Assembly: GCA_046330255.1 (NCBI GenBank)
Contig: JAXLTC010000001.1
Coordinates: 1,116,001-1,180,000, forward strand
Reading direction: 5' to 3'
Source: JBBSBL01 sp046330255
GTDB taxonomy: Bacteria; Actinomycetota; Thermoleophilia; Solirubrobacterales; Solirubrobacteraceae
Length of the DNA stretch: 64,000 bases
The position numbers and the translations under genes were made by a program. Below, piece by piece: positions 25,487 to 32,852 of the stretch. A model generated the notes under the pieces. That model did not search any database, was not told the origin of the DNA, and saw nothing but the letters and a program-made list of their open reading frames with translations. Numbering within the stretch: position 1 is the stretch's first letter; every line of letters starts with the position of its first letter.

Positions 25487-26119
25487 CTACGCGTGGTGGC
25501 GGTCGAAGTCGGGCGGCCACGGCAGCGGGAACAGGTGCCGGTAGGGCCGCGCGTCCTCGATCACCTTGGCGTAGGACGGTCGCCGCGCGAGCGCGCGGTA
25601 GTAGTTCGTCAGCCGCGGATGCGTGCGCTCGTCCCAGGGGTGCAGCGCCAGCGCGTAGAACAGGCCCGGGGCGGCCGCGCAGTCGGCGATCGTGAACGCA
25701 TCGCCGGCGAGGAGCTCGTGGCGCTCGAGCTGCCCCTCGAGCATCCCGTAGGCCATGTCCATGCGATCGCGCGCCTGGCCGACGGCGCGCTCGTCGAAGC
25801 GCTCGAGGAGCGTGTCGAAGACGATCGCCTGGACGGCGTCGGAGACGTATCCGTCACAGAGGCGGTCCCACAGGCGCGCCTCCAGCGAGGGCACCAGCCG
25901 GGCGCCGGCGACGTGCTCGATGATGATCGACGTCTCGCCGATCACCCGGTCGCCGTCGCGCAGCACGGGGATCGAAGCCGGTGGCCAGAGCTCGGCGAGC
26001 TCGGCGCGATCGAAGTCGCGCTGCTCCTCGAGCACGGCGTAGTCGACGCCGACCTCGTTCAGCGCGATCAGGACCTTCTGGCAGTACAGGGCGAAGGGAT
26101 GCTCGTAGAGCGTCAGCAT
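25487..26119 (-). CDS. glutathione S-transferase family protein
   Basis: The 210-residue protein has an N-terminal thioredoxin-like GST domain (LTLYEHPFALYCQKVLIALN, cis-Pro in ASIPVLRDGDRVIGETSIII) and an all-helical C-terminal domain (DAFTIADCAAAPGLFYALAL). It would conjugate a thiol to electrophiles or act in ring-cleavage product isomerisation. Actinobacteria generally use mycothiol instead of glutathione, so the thiol cosubstrate is open. The cupin gene lies 24 bp upstream on the same strand. Confidence 0.88.
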   Translation of the reverse strand: MLTLYEHPFALYCQKVLIALNEVGVDYAVLEEQRDFDRAELAELWPPASIPVLRDGDRVIGETSIIIEHVAGARLVPSLEARLWDRLCDGYVSDAVQAIVFDTLLERFDERAVGQARDRMDMAYGMLEGQLERHELLAGDAFTIADCAAAPGLFYALALHPWDERTHPRLTNYYRALARRPSYAKVIEDARPYRHLFPLPWPPDFDRHHA

Positions 26120-26143
26120 CCGGTCCGGGAGGGGCCGAACGCC

Positions 26144-26776
26144 CTAGTCGCTCGCCGCCGCGGCGAGCGGGCGCGGTGCGAGCGTCGTTCTCGACAGCGA
26201 CGGATACGTCGCGCGGTAGCCGCGGCGGCGGGCGATCGGCGCGAGCGCTCCGAACAGGACGCGCTGGACGGCGGCCGGCGGCCGGCGCAGCACGAACACG
26301 TCGGAGAACTCGGGCGCGAACAGCGACAGCTGGAGCGGACCGGGCATCCCGCTCTTGCCCACGTGGCCTTCGCGCGCGAGCCCGAACAGCGTCTCGATCA
26401 TGTGGGCGAACCGCTCGCCCGGCGTGATCTCCACGCGCGCGACCGCGTCCACCTCCCCCTCGTTCCACCAGTCGTGCCAGACCCCGGGCGGGATGTCCGC
26501 CCGCTCGCCGGCACGCAGAACCGACCGCTGCCCGTCGCGCAGCACCGTCAGCTCACCCTCCTGGACGGTGAAGCTCTCGTGCAGCGCGGGATGCAGGTGC
26601 TCGCCCACGACGCGCGCGCCGGGCAGGGCCGTCAGGGTGGCGACCACGCGACCCTCGGCGTTGGACCACGGCAACTCGTCTATCACCGCGCGCTCCAGCG
26701 TCACCGGGTTCTCCCAGGCCTCCCCAGGCTCGATCGGACGGGTGTCGGGCGGCGCGCCCGGATCGGGATGCGACAT
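26144..26776 (-). CDS. cupin-domain protein
   Basis: The 210-residue protein contains a cupin barrel with metal ligands in GEHLHPALHESFTVQEGELT (His-x-His-x4-Glu) and a second motif around PPGVWHDWWNEGE. The C-terminal ~80 residues are helical with no recognised domain. Cupins of this size are dioxygenases, isomerases or binding proteins; the substrate is unknown. It precedes the GST gene in transcription by 24 bp, suggesting a two-gene operon. Confidence 0.8.
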   Translation of the reverse strand: MSHPDPGAPPDTRPIEPGEAWENPVTLERAVIDELPWSNAEGRVVATLTALPGARVVGEHLHPALHESFTVQEGELTVLRDGQRSVLRAGERADIPPGVWHDWWNEGEVDAVARVEITPGERFAHMIETLFGLAREGHVGKSGMPGPLQLSLFAPEFSDVFVLRRPPAAVQRVLFGALAPIARRRGYRATYPSLSRTTLAPRPLAAAASD

Positions 26777-26947
26777 CGCTCACTCTCCTCGGCCCCCGCC
26801 CCGGCGCCCGCGATCCGCACGCGGGATCCCCCTCGGGACGGTGGGGTTGCGCGAGACACTAGCGGGCGGTCGGGTGGGCGAAGCCGCGCGCCGCATCGCG
26901 CGGTCTGAGAGGATCGCGGCCCACCTCCACGGACGAGAGGAGATCGG

Positions 26948-27025
26948 ATGTCCCGGTGCGCGGCCGGCTTGGTGGCGCCGATGGCAGGGCCTGACCGCGG
27001 CGCGATCGCGGGCGGGCGTTCGTGA
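26948..27025 (+). CDS. 25-codon leader ORF with strong SD, coupled to the GH43 gene
   Basis: An ATG preceded by AGAGGAG at 5-nt spacing, the best ribosome-binding site in this area, opens a 25-codon frame. Its TGA overlaps the GTG start of the glycoside-hydrolase gene as GTGA. The GH43 GTG itself has no good SD, so translation probably enters here and couples. A simple frameshift is less likely because the GH43 signal peptide is complete from its own GTG. Confidence 0.5.
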   Translation: MSRCAAGLVAPMAGPDRGAIAGGRS

Positions 27026-28497
27026 GCCGCGCGCGAGTCGTCCTGCTCGCGGCGCTGCTCGCGCTCGCGGCCGGCGCGATCGGCCCCGGGCCCCAAGCGG
27101 CCGGCGCGCACGGCTCGTGGCACATCGACACCTCGTGGCGCAACCCGGTGGTCCCGGTGACCGCCGCCGGAACCGACACGCCCGATCCGTGGATCTTCCG
27201 CTGGAGAGGTCGCTACTGGCTCACCTACACGACGGGCCAGTGGATCGAGGTGCGCAGCGCCAAGCGGCTGGCGGGCCTCGCCGCGGCGAGGCCGACACGG
27301 CTGTGGCCGCGCCTCGGGAGCACGGAGCCCGCCGACCGCTGCTGCGAGCTGTGGGCGCCGGAGATCCATCGCCTGCGCGGTCCTCGCGGCCCCCGCTGGT
27401 ACGTCTACTACGCGGCGAAGGGAGCAAGCGACGGCCTCGTGCACCGACTCTACGTGCTCGAGAGCGCGCGCGACGATCCCGCCGGGCCGTACCGGTTCAG
27501 GGGTCAGCTCCGGGTGCCCCAGGTCTATGCGATCGACGCGACGGTCGCCTCCATCCGCGGTCGGACCTACCTCATCTACTCGGGCGGCAGCACGTTCGCG
27601 CCCACCTCGCTCTACCTCGCCCGGCTGTCGGACCCGTGGACCGTCAGCGGCACGCCGATCGAGATCTCGCGCCCGACGCTGCCGTGGGAGACGATCCCGT
27701 TCGCCATCAACGAGGGGCCCGAGTTCCTCCTCCACGGCGGCAGCCTGCACGTCATCTACTCGGCGAGCTGGTGCGGGACCGGGGCCTACAAGCTCGGGCG
27801 CCTGACCGTCCCGCGGAACGCGGATCTCCTGGACCCGGCCACGTGGAGCGGGGCGAAGGATCCCGACCCCGTGTTCCAGTCCGCGCCCGATCGCGGGGTC
27901 TACGGGCCCGGCCACGGGTCGTTCTTCACCTCGCCCGACGGCCGCGAGAGCTGGATGGTCTACCACGCCACCGACGACGACCGCGGCTGCTTCACCGGGG
28001 GGCTGCGCACCACGCGCGCGCAGCGCTTCACCTGGAACGTCGACGACACGCCGGACTTCGGCACCCCGGTCTCGCTCGCGACCGACATCGCGGCACCGGG
28101 TGGCGACCGGACGATCGCCGTCCAGGCGGAGGACGCCGTGCGCGGGCCGAGCGCACCCCCGTCACCGCTCGTCCAGGACCGCCGGCTGTTCGGCTACCAG
28201 GGCCTCCGCGTCGAGCCGGCGGGAGCATCCGGCGCACTCCCAGCGCTGTGGATCCGCGTCCCGCGGGCGGGCCGCTACACGGTCCGCCTGCGCGTGCTCG
28301 GCGGGCCCGAGGTCGGCGTCATCACCCTCGTGGTCGGCCACCGCCGGGCGGTGAGGCGCTCGGCGCGCCGCGCGAGCGAGCAGGCGGTCGAGCTGAACTT
28401 CGGGGTCGTGAGACTCGGCGCGGGCGTCAGCGCACTGAGCCTGCGCAGCCGGTCCGCGGTGACGCTGGACCAGGTGCGCCTCCAGCCACGGCGCTGA
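27022..28497 (+). CDS. secreted GH43-like five-bladed beta-propeller glycosidase
   Basis: The 491-residue product has a signal peptide (ARVVLLAALLALAAGAIG) and a GH43/GH32-clan propeller. The three acidic positions are visible: TDTPDPWIFRWRGRYWL (base Asp), QVYAIDATVASIRGRTYLIY (second Asp) and PFAINEGPEFLLHGG (acid Glu). From about residue 375 a beta-sandwich resembling a CBM6/35-type carbohydrate-binding module follows (TIAVQAEDAV, LWIRVPRAGRYTVRLRV). It probably cleaves arabinose or xylose side chains of plant polysaccharides. The GTG start overlaps an upstream 25-codon ORF. Confidence 0.85.
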   Translation: MSRARVVLLAALLALAAGAIGPGPQAAGAHGSWHIDTSWRNPVVPVTAAGTDTPDPWIFRWRGRYWLTYTTGQWIEVRSAKRLAGLAAARPTRLWPRLGSTEPADRCCELWAPEIHRLRGPRGPRWYVYYAAKGASDGLVHRLYVLESARDDPAGPYRFRGQLRVPQVYAIDATVASIRGRTYLIYSGGSTFAPTSLYLARLSDPWTVSGTPIEISRPTLPWETIPFAINEGPEFLLHGGSLHVIYSASWCGTGAYKLGRLTVPRNADLLDPATWSGAKDPDPVFQSAPDRGVYGPGHGSFFTSPDGRESWMVYHATDDDRGCFTGGLRTTRAQRFTWNVDDTPDFGTPVSLATDIAAPGGDRTIAVQAEDAVRGPSAPPSPLVQDRRLFGYQGLRVEPAGASGALPALWIRVPRAGRYTVRLRVLGGPEVGVITLVVGHRRAVRRSARRASEQAVELNFGVVRLGAGVSALSLRSRSAVTLDQVRLQPRR

Positions 28498-28516
28498 CCC
28501 GCCCGGGCCCGCGGCC

Positions 28517-28954
28517 TCAGCTCTCCAGCTGCGCCTCGACGGAGATCTCCACGCCGCTCAGCGCGCCCGACACCGGGCAGCCCTGCGCCGCCGCGCCGGC
28601 GGCCTGCTCGAAGGCGGCCGCGTCGATGCCGGGAACGCGCCCGCGCACGCGCAGCTTCGAGGTCGTGATCTTCAGCGCGCCGGCGTCGAAGCTCACCTCC
28701 GCGCCGACCTCGAGGCGCTCCGGGGCGTGGCCCTGCTCGGCGAGCACCTTGGAGAGCGCCATCGAGAAGCACGACGAGTGGGCGGCGGCGAGCAGCTCCT
28801 CGGGGCTCGTGCGGCCCTCGGGCGCGTGCGCCCGCGAGCCCCACGTGACCGGCAGCTCGCCCGCGGCGCCGCTGCTCGTCAGCACGACCGTGCCGCGCCC
28901 GTGGGGCAGGTCGCCCTTCCATACCGTCTGTGCAGTCCGGTCAGCCGTTGCCAT
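28517..28954 (-). CDS. OsmC/Ohr-family peroxidase-like protein
   Basis: The 145-residue protein has the OsmC fold with its two redox cysteines in ELLAAAHSSCFSMALSKVLA and AQGCPVSGALSGVEISVEA. OsmC/Ohr proteins reduce organic hydroperoxides with a thiol cosubstrate in the cytosol. ATG 28954 is chosen because GGAAGGAG precedes it at ideal spacing; an ATG 15 nt upstream is weaker. It is the last gene of a minus-strand operon with a Fe-S repair protein and a NnrS-like protein, and overlaps the small ORF before it by 14 nt. Confidence 0.88.
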   Translation of the reverse strand: MATADRTAQTVWKGDLPHGRGTVVLTSSGAAGELPVTWGSRAHAPEGRTSPEELLAAAHSSCFSMALSKVLAEQGHAPERLEVGAEVSFDAGALKITTSKLRVRGRVPGIDAAAFEQAAGAAAQGCPVSGALSGVEISVEAQLES

Positions 28955-29171
28955 CGCTGCTCCTTCCATCGGTGGTTGGGGGCGCCGTGCCGCCCGCTGC
29001 CGCTCCGGCAGCCGGCGTGCGCGGCGAAGGTTCTTCCTCGGGTGCGCCCGCCCGCGGGCGGGCGCGGTGCGTCCAGGGCCGGGCCTGCTCCGCGGCCCAC
29101 GCCTGGCAGCAGGGCGGGAGCACGGCCGGGCGCCGCCCGCCATCCCCGTGCCCGCGCTCGGCCGGGGTCAT
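28941..29171 (-). CDS. 76-residue CC-motif protein between ric and osmC
   Basis: This small frame fills the gap between ric and osmC: its ATG overlaps the ric stop (ATGA) and its end overlaps the osmC start by 14 nt, the same packing as every other junction in this operon. The N-terminal half holds PAVLPPCCQAWAAEQARPW, with adjacent Cys residues and Trp that could bind metal or a thiol; the rest is Pro/Ala-rich and disordered. No family recognised. The overlap pattern is the main evidence that it is a gene. Confidence 0.5.
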   Translation of the reverse strand: MTPAERGHGDGGRRPAVLPPCCQAWAAEQARPWTHRARPRAGAPEEEPSPRTPAAGAAAGGTAPPTTDGRSSDGNG

Positions 29172-29911
29172 GACCGGCCTCCCGCGGCCTGGGCGCCGGC
29201 GGCGCCTGCAAGCTCGCGCACGCGCGGGAACAGCACGTTGTTCTCCTCGTGGACGTGCTCGTGCAGGTCGAGCTCGAGCGCATGCAGGGCCTCGAACAGC
29301 GCCCGGTGGGTGCCGCACAGCGCGCGGTCGGGGTCGTAGTCGTCGGCCAGCTCGCGGATCGCCGCCAGCGCGTCGCCGGTGCCGGAGTGCTCGTCCTCGA
29401 GCAGCGCCAGGGTGCCCTCGTCGAGCTCGACGCCGGCGTCGCCTGGCGCCTCCAGCGCCCGGCAGATCGGGAACAGCGCGCGCTCCTCGAGCTCGAGATG
29501 GTGATCCAGCTCGTCGCGCATGGCGGTGAACAGCCGCTGTAGGTCGTGCAGCTCGGGGTGGTCGGGGCCGTGGACGCGGACGACGGTGGCCATCAGCTCG
29601 GCGGTGCGCGGCAGCTCGCGGCGCATCCGGTCGTGATGGACCGCGACGATGTGGTCGCACAGCTCCGCGATCGTCGCCCGGCGCCAATCGGTGTCCTCCA
29701 GCGGGTCCGGCCCGGCGTCCGGGGCGTCGTCGAGCGCCGCGAGCAGCTCGCCGACCGTGTCGGGGTCCAGCCCGCGACGGGCGCAGGCCTCGGCGAGCGT
29801 CTGCGCCCCGCCGCAGCAGTAGTCGAAACGCAGCCGCTCGAACAGCCGCGCGCGGGCGGGGCGCTCGGCGACCAGGTCGCCGAGGCTTCGGGAGGGGCTA
29901 ATCCGGGACAT
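29168..29911 (-). CDS. ric: di-iron Fe-S cluster repair protein Ric (YtfE/ScdA)
   Basis: The 247-residue protein starts with the ScdA_N domain bearing the hallmark FERLRFDYCCGGAQTLAEAC, followed by hemerythrin-type His/Glu ligands: HIVAVHHDRMRRELPR, ELDHHLELEERALFP, LEDEHSGTGDAL and HEHVHEENNVLFPRV. Ric proteins restore iron-sulfur clusters damaged by nitric oxide or oxidants. The gene overlaps the NnrS-like gene upstream by 14 nt and the small CC protein downstream by 4 nt, so they are translated as a unit for nitrosative stress. Confidence 0.92.
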   Translation of the reverse strand: MSRISPSRSLGDLVAERPARARLFERLRFDYCCGGAQTLAEACARRGLDPDTVGELLAALDDAPDAGPDPLEDTDWRRATIAELCDHIVAVHHDRMRRELPRTAELMATVVRVHGPDHPELHDLQRLFTAMRDELDHHLELEERALFPICRALEAPGDAGVELDEGTLALLEDEHSGTGDALAAIRELADDYDPDRALCGTHRALFEALHALELDLHEHVHEENNVLFPRVRELAGAAGAQAAGGRS

Positions 29912-31070
29912 GGTCGAACCTCCGTTGGATCGGCTGGGGGCCTGGGGCGGCGACGGCGCCGCCGTCCGGCCGCGGTCGCGCGCGCCGGGCGCACGCGACG
30001 GCGTAGGCGCTGGAGACGAGGAACATCAGGATCGCAAGCTCGCCCAGCACGCCGCCCCAGCGCCAGGCGGCGAGGTTCCCGGCGAGATCGCCGCCGACCA
30101 CGCGCAGCACCAGCGAAACCTGCAGCAGCGCGAGGTGCGCGTAGAAGCGCCGGTGGTAGGGCAGCGGCACGCGCAGCACGGCCGGGACGATCACCGGCGC
30201 GTGCGCGAACACCATCGAGAACACGAAGCCCAGGAAAACCGCGTGCAGCGCCGCGTCATAGCCGAAGCCGCCGCCCAGCGCAGGATCGCCGCCTATCCAC
30301 AGCACGCCGGCGACCCCCAGCCACACGTAGCCGGCCAGCAGGGCCACCGCCATGAACCGCGTGAGCCCGCCCATCCGCACCGTGCGGCGCGCGATGTCGT
30401 AGCGTGCGAGCCAGAGCGCCTGGCCGAGCAGCCCCGCGCCCGCGACCTGCGCCCCGAGCCGCGGCGCGGACGGCAAGAGCGCGAGGCCCGCGACGAGCGC
30501 GGCGATCGCGGCGCCGAGCCATACCCGCGGGAGCACCGCGCCCAGGCCGCCCAGGCGCGCCAGTTCGAGCCGCTCGCCGACGATCGTCAGGACCAGGAAC
30601 GCGGCGAGCAGCGGCGCGAAACGCCAGATCGGCGCCCCGGTCAGCCACCACGCCGCCGCCGCGCACCAGGCCAGCGCGCCCAGCCCCATGATCGCGTTGT
30701 GCGCGGAGCGCACGAGGCGGTCGATCGCCACGTGGGCGGCTAGGAGCACCGCGCCGGCGAACAGCAGCAGGGCGGGCCCCAGCGCCCCGGGCGCATCGCC
30801 GAGCGCGAGCAGCGCCCCGCTCGCCGCGGCCAGCGGGGCGCAGTACGCCCACGCGCGGCCCAGCGCGACGGCGCGCTCGAGGCTTATCAGCGTCCCCAGG
30901 AAGCCGAGCGCCATCAGCGGGCCGTGGGCCTCGGCCAGCGATGCGCCGCCGGAGTCGATCCGCAGCCCGAGGCGCAGCAGCCCGCCCCACAGCCCGGCGA
31001 ACAGCGCCACGGCCGCCAGCGCCAGCAGCGGCGCGCGCCGGGTGGCGGGCGTAGCGCTCACCCGCGCCAT
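29898..31070 (-). CDS. NnrS-like haem/NO-response membrane protein
   Basis: The 390-residue protein has about 12 membrane helices with conserved-looking His in HGPLMALGFLGTLISLERAV, RSAHNAIMGLGAL, HAVFLGFVFSMVFAHAPVIV and YHRRFYAHLALLQVSLVLR. This layout fits NnrS-family haem- and copper-containing proteins that protect against NO stress. Assignment rests on topology and His pattern, so is moderate. ATG 31070 is chosen because the Met-Ala-Arg start gives a 13-nt overlap with the DUF59 gene upstream, matching the rest of this operon. Confidence 0.7.
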   Translation of the reverse strand: MARVSATPATRRAPLLALAAVALFAGLWGGLLRLGLRIDSGGASLAEAHGPLMALGFLGTLISLERAVALGRAWAYCAPLAAASGALLALGDAPGALGPALLLFAGAVLLAAHVAIDRLVRSAHNAIMGLGALAWCAAAAWWLTGAPIWRFAPLLAAFLVLTIVGERLELARLGGLGAVLPRVWLGAAIAALVAGLALLPSAPRLGAQVAGAGLLGQALWLARYDIARRTVRMGGLTRFMAVALLAGYVWLGVAGVLWIGGDPALGGGFGYDAALHAVFLGFVFSMVFAHAPVIVPAVLRVPLPYHRRFYAHLALLQVSLVLRVVGGDLAGNLAAWRWGGVLGELAILMFLVSSAYAVACARRARPRPDGGAVAAPGPQPIQRRFDHVPD

Positions 31071-31447
31071 CCAAGCTGCGCGCGGGCGGCGTCGCTCATC
31101 CGCTCCGGGTCCCAGGGGGGCTCCCAGACGAGGCGCACGGAGACATCGCGGACCTGGGGGAGCCGGCCAAGGCAGCCGCGGATCTCGTCCTCCAGGTAGC
31201 CGCCGAGCGGACAGCCGGGCGTGGTCAGGGTCATCGCGATCCGCACGGCGTCCTCGGCGACGGCGAGGTCGTAGACGAGACCGAGATCGACGATGTTGAC
31301 GCCCAGCTCGGGGTCGATCACCCCACGCAGCATCGCGATCGCGAGCTCGGGAGTCAGCGGAGCGCTCAGCAGGCCGAGCGTCCCGCCGGGCCCGTGCTCC
31401 GCGCCCGCGTCGCCCGCCGCGTCCTGATCGGTGCTCGGACTCATCAC
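31058..31447 (-). CDS. DUF59/MIP18-type Fe-S assembly factor (SufT/PaaD-like)
   Basis: The 129-residue protein has the MIP18 domain: MLRGVIDPELGVNIVDLGLV and the reactive Cys in TLTTPGCPLGGYLEDEIRGC, then VRLVWEPPWDPERMSDAARA. Family members help mature or deliver iron-sulfur clusters. The C-terminal WEPPWDPERMSD ending is shared by SufT and PaaD proteins. It is the first gene of the operon with NnrS-like, Ric, the CC protein and OsmC. The region 31448-31537 upstream, shared with the divergent DUF2249 gene, is AT-richer than the surroundings and must hold the promoters. Confidence 0.88.
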   Translation of the reverse strand: MMSPSTDQDAAGDAGAEHGPGGTLGLLSAPLTPELAIAMLRGVIDPELGVNIVDLGLVYDLAVAEDAVRIAMTLTTPGCPLGGYLEDEIRGCLGRLPQVRDVSVRLVWEPPWDPERMSDAARAQLGWRG

Positions 31448-31537
31448 CGAACATTCTTACAACAGGAGTGGTAGAAAAGGAAGCCGGCCCGCCCGCGGGC
31501 GGCGCCCTCCGTCACCACGACCAGCCAGGAGGACAGC

Positions 31538-31774
31538 ATGGCCGACCACGACCCCGAGCTCGATGTGCGCAGCGAGCCGCCGCCCCGCCGCCACGAGCTG
31601 ATCTTCGACACGTACGGGCGACTGACCCCGGGCCAGGCGTTCGTGCTCGTCAACGACCACGATCCGAAGCCGCTCTACTACCAGTTCGCCGCCGAGCAGG
31701 CCGATCGCTTCAGCTGGGACTACCTCGAGCAGGGTCCCGAGGTCTGGCGCGTGCGTATCGGGCGCACCGGCTGA
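31538..31774 (+). CDS. DUF2249 family protein
   Basis: The 78-residue protein matches DUF2249: LIFDTYGRLTPGQAFVLVND, DPKPLYYQFAAEQADRFSWD and VWRVRIGR. Small DUF2249 proteins are often encoded next to Ric, NnrS and hemerythrin genes in denitrifiers and NO-responsive regulons, which fits the present neighbourhood. Biochemical role unknown. An AGGAGG box precedes ATG 31538 at good spacing. It diverges from the DUF59-led operon. Confidence 0.85.
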   Translation: MADHDPELDVRSEPPPRRHELIFDTYGRLTPGQAFVLVNDHDPKPLYYQFAAEQADRFSWDYLEQGPEVWRVRIGRTG

Positions 31775-31820
31775 CGCCCGCCGCCCGCGTGGAGCCCCAC
31801 CGGCGCGGGGTGGCCGCGCG

Positions 31821-32519
31821 TCAGGGAGCGGCCGCGAGCGCCGCGGGTTCGCCTTCGCTCTCCACTCCGTCGAGCTCGATCAGGCAGCCCGCCCGGTCGG
31901 GGTCGCCGGGAACGAACCCGGAGAGCCGGGCCTCCGGCAACAGCACGTCGAGAAGCCCGCGCGTGATCCCGCGGTGAAGCGCGCAGACGACGGCCTGGTT
32001 CTCGCGCGCCGCCTCGCGGTAGGGGCAGTTCCCGAGGCAGTGCGTCACCCGCCCGGCGGAAGCGCTGCGGGCGTGCGGCTCGAAGCCCAGCGCCGACATC
32101 GTCGTCTCCAGCGCCGAGCGGCCGTCGCGCGCGTCGCGGGGCGCGAGCTCACGGCCGATCTGCCGCCCGGACCTCTCCACCTCGCGCAGGCGTCCCGGGC
32201 CGTCGCCGATCGCGCGCGCCAGCCACCGCCCAAGTTCCACGTAGCCGGCGGGCCGCTCGCCGCCCGGCCGCGCCCCGGGCGCGACGGCCCACGAGTCACG
32301 CGGGCGCCCGCGCTCGCGCCGCTCACAGCCGCGCCGCACCAGCCCGGCCCGCTCGAGGCGCTCGAGGTGCGCGCGCACGCCGTTGGGGTGCAGGTCCAGC
32401 CGCTCGGCGAGCTCGAGCGTCCCCGCCGGACGCCCTGTCCTTGACAGCAACGCGAACAGCCGCGCGCGCGTCGGCTGCGCCAGCGCGTCGGCCGGATCGA
32501 TCGGCGCGGGAGCGTCCAC
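31821..32519 (-). CDS. SufR-like winged-helix regulator with four C-terminal cysteines
   Basis: The 232-residue protein has an N-terminal ArsR/SufR-type winged helix (PTRARLFALLSRTGRPAGTL, HPNGVRAHLERLERAGLVRR, then the wing RERGRPRDSW). The C-terminal half has Cys161 and Cys165 (HCLGNCPYREAA), Cys179 (VVCALHRG) and Cys212, suited to an iron-sulfur cluster. COG2345/SufR members repress Fe-S assembly genes when their cluster is intact. GTG 32519 lies 6 nt after TAAACT (leaderless). It probably controls the divergent operon starting at 32629 and the DUF59/Ric operon. Confidence 0.82.
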   Translation of the reverse strand: MDAPAPIDPADALAQPTRARLFALLSRTGRPAGTLELAERLDLHPNGVRAHLERLERAGLVRRGCERRERGRPRDSWAVAPGARPGGERPAGYVELGRWLARAIGDGPGRLREVERSGRQIGRELAPRDARDGRSALETTMSALGFEPHARSASAGRVTHCLGNCPYREAARENQAVVCALHRGITRGLLDVLLPEARLSGFVPGDPDRAGCLIELDGVESEGEPAALAAAP

Positions 32520-32525
32520 GCCCGT

Positions 32526-32531
32526 AGTTTA
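32526..32531 (-). promoter_or_regulatory. leaderless -10 box for the SufR-like gene
   Basis: TAAACT on the minus strand ends 6 nt before the GTG at 32519, too close for a separate leader with ribosome-binding site. It matches the arrangement TANNNT-N6-10-start seen for about ten other genes in this window. Confidence 0.5.
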
Positions 32532-32572
32532 CGCACAATAGCGCTGGGTAAAACAGGCGAGCAGTGCGGCGC

Positions 32573-32578
32573 TATACT
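32573..32578 (+). promoter_or_regulatory. -10 box (TATACT) for the divergent plus-strand operon
   Basis: TATACT is a near-consensus -10 hexamer in an otherwise very GC-rich context, 50 nt before the ATG of the mini-leader at 32629. No clear -35 is visible, which suggests activator or repressor control. The space between the two divergent starts is 109 bp. Confidence 0.5.
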
Positions 32579-32628
32579 TTCTGAAGGCCGAGTGTGAAAA
32601 ACCCGCGAGGCAGCCAAGGAGGCTCACC

Positions 32629-32652
32629 ATGGTCGAGGAGCCGCAGCCGTGA
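32629..32652 (+). CDS. seven-codon leader peptide (MVEEPQP)
   Basis: ATG 32629 follows a full AAGGAGG at 6-nt spacing, the strongest ribosome-binding site seen here, yet opens only seven codons. Its TGA overlaps the GTG of the next frame as GTGA. This looks like a coupling leader or a minimal upstream ORF that feeds ribosomes into the small-protein gene at 32649. Confidence 0.45.
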   Translation: MVEEPQP

Positions 32653-32849
32653 TCCTTAGCCAGGCTTCCCGTGCCCCGGGCCCCGGCCGCCCGCTCGCGG
32701 AGCCCCCGGGCGCCGGGTCCCTCGACAGGGACCGGCATCCGGCGATCGCGGCCCGCGAGATCGAGCGGCTCGCCCGCCGCCACCACGAGGCGCGCATGCG
32801 CCTGCAAGGCGGCGCGCACCCGGCGATCCCCACCCGAAAGCGGAGGTGA
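32649..32849 (+). CDS. small basic protein at the head of the CMD/DUF488 operon
   Basis: The 66-residue product is rich in Arg, His, Ala and Pro, with a helical segment AAREIERLARRHHEARMRLQ. Its GTG overlaps the stop of a seven-codon leader bearing a strong Shine-Dalgarno, and its stop lies 3 bp before the ATG of the AhpD-like gene. The tight packing on both sides supports a real gene. No family recognised; nucleic-acid or metal binding through the Arg/His-rich helix is only a guess. Confidence 0.45.
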   Translation: MILSQASRAPGPGRPLAEPPGAGSLDRDRHPAIAAREIERLARRHHEARMRLQGGAHPAIPTRKRR

Positions 32850-32852
32850 GAG

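Noticed and set aside
26948..28497. Treating the 26948 ATG and the GH43 gene as one frameshifted gene
   Set aside because: The GH43 protein has a complete signal peptide from its own GTG, so the upstream frame is better read as a coupled leader.
31448..31537. Possible NsrR or Dnr site between the DUF59 and DUF2249 genes (aacattcttacaa)
   Set aside because: It is AT-rich and well placed, but the arms are not complementary and it does not match either consensus well enough to call.
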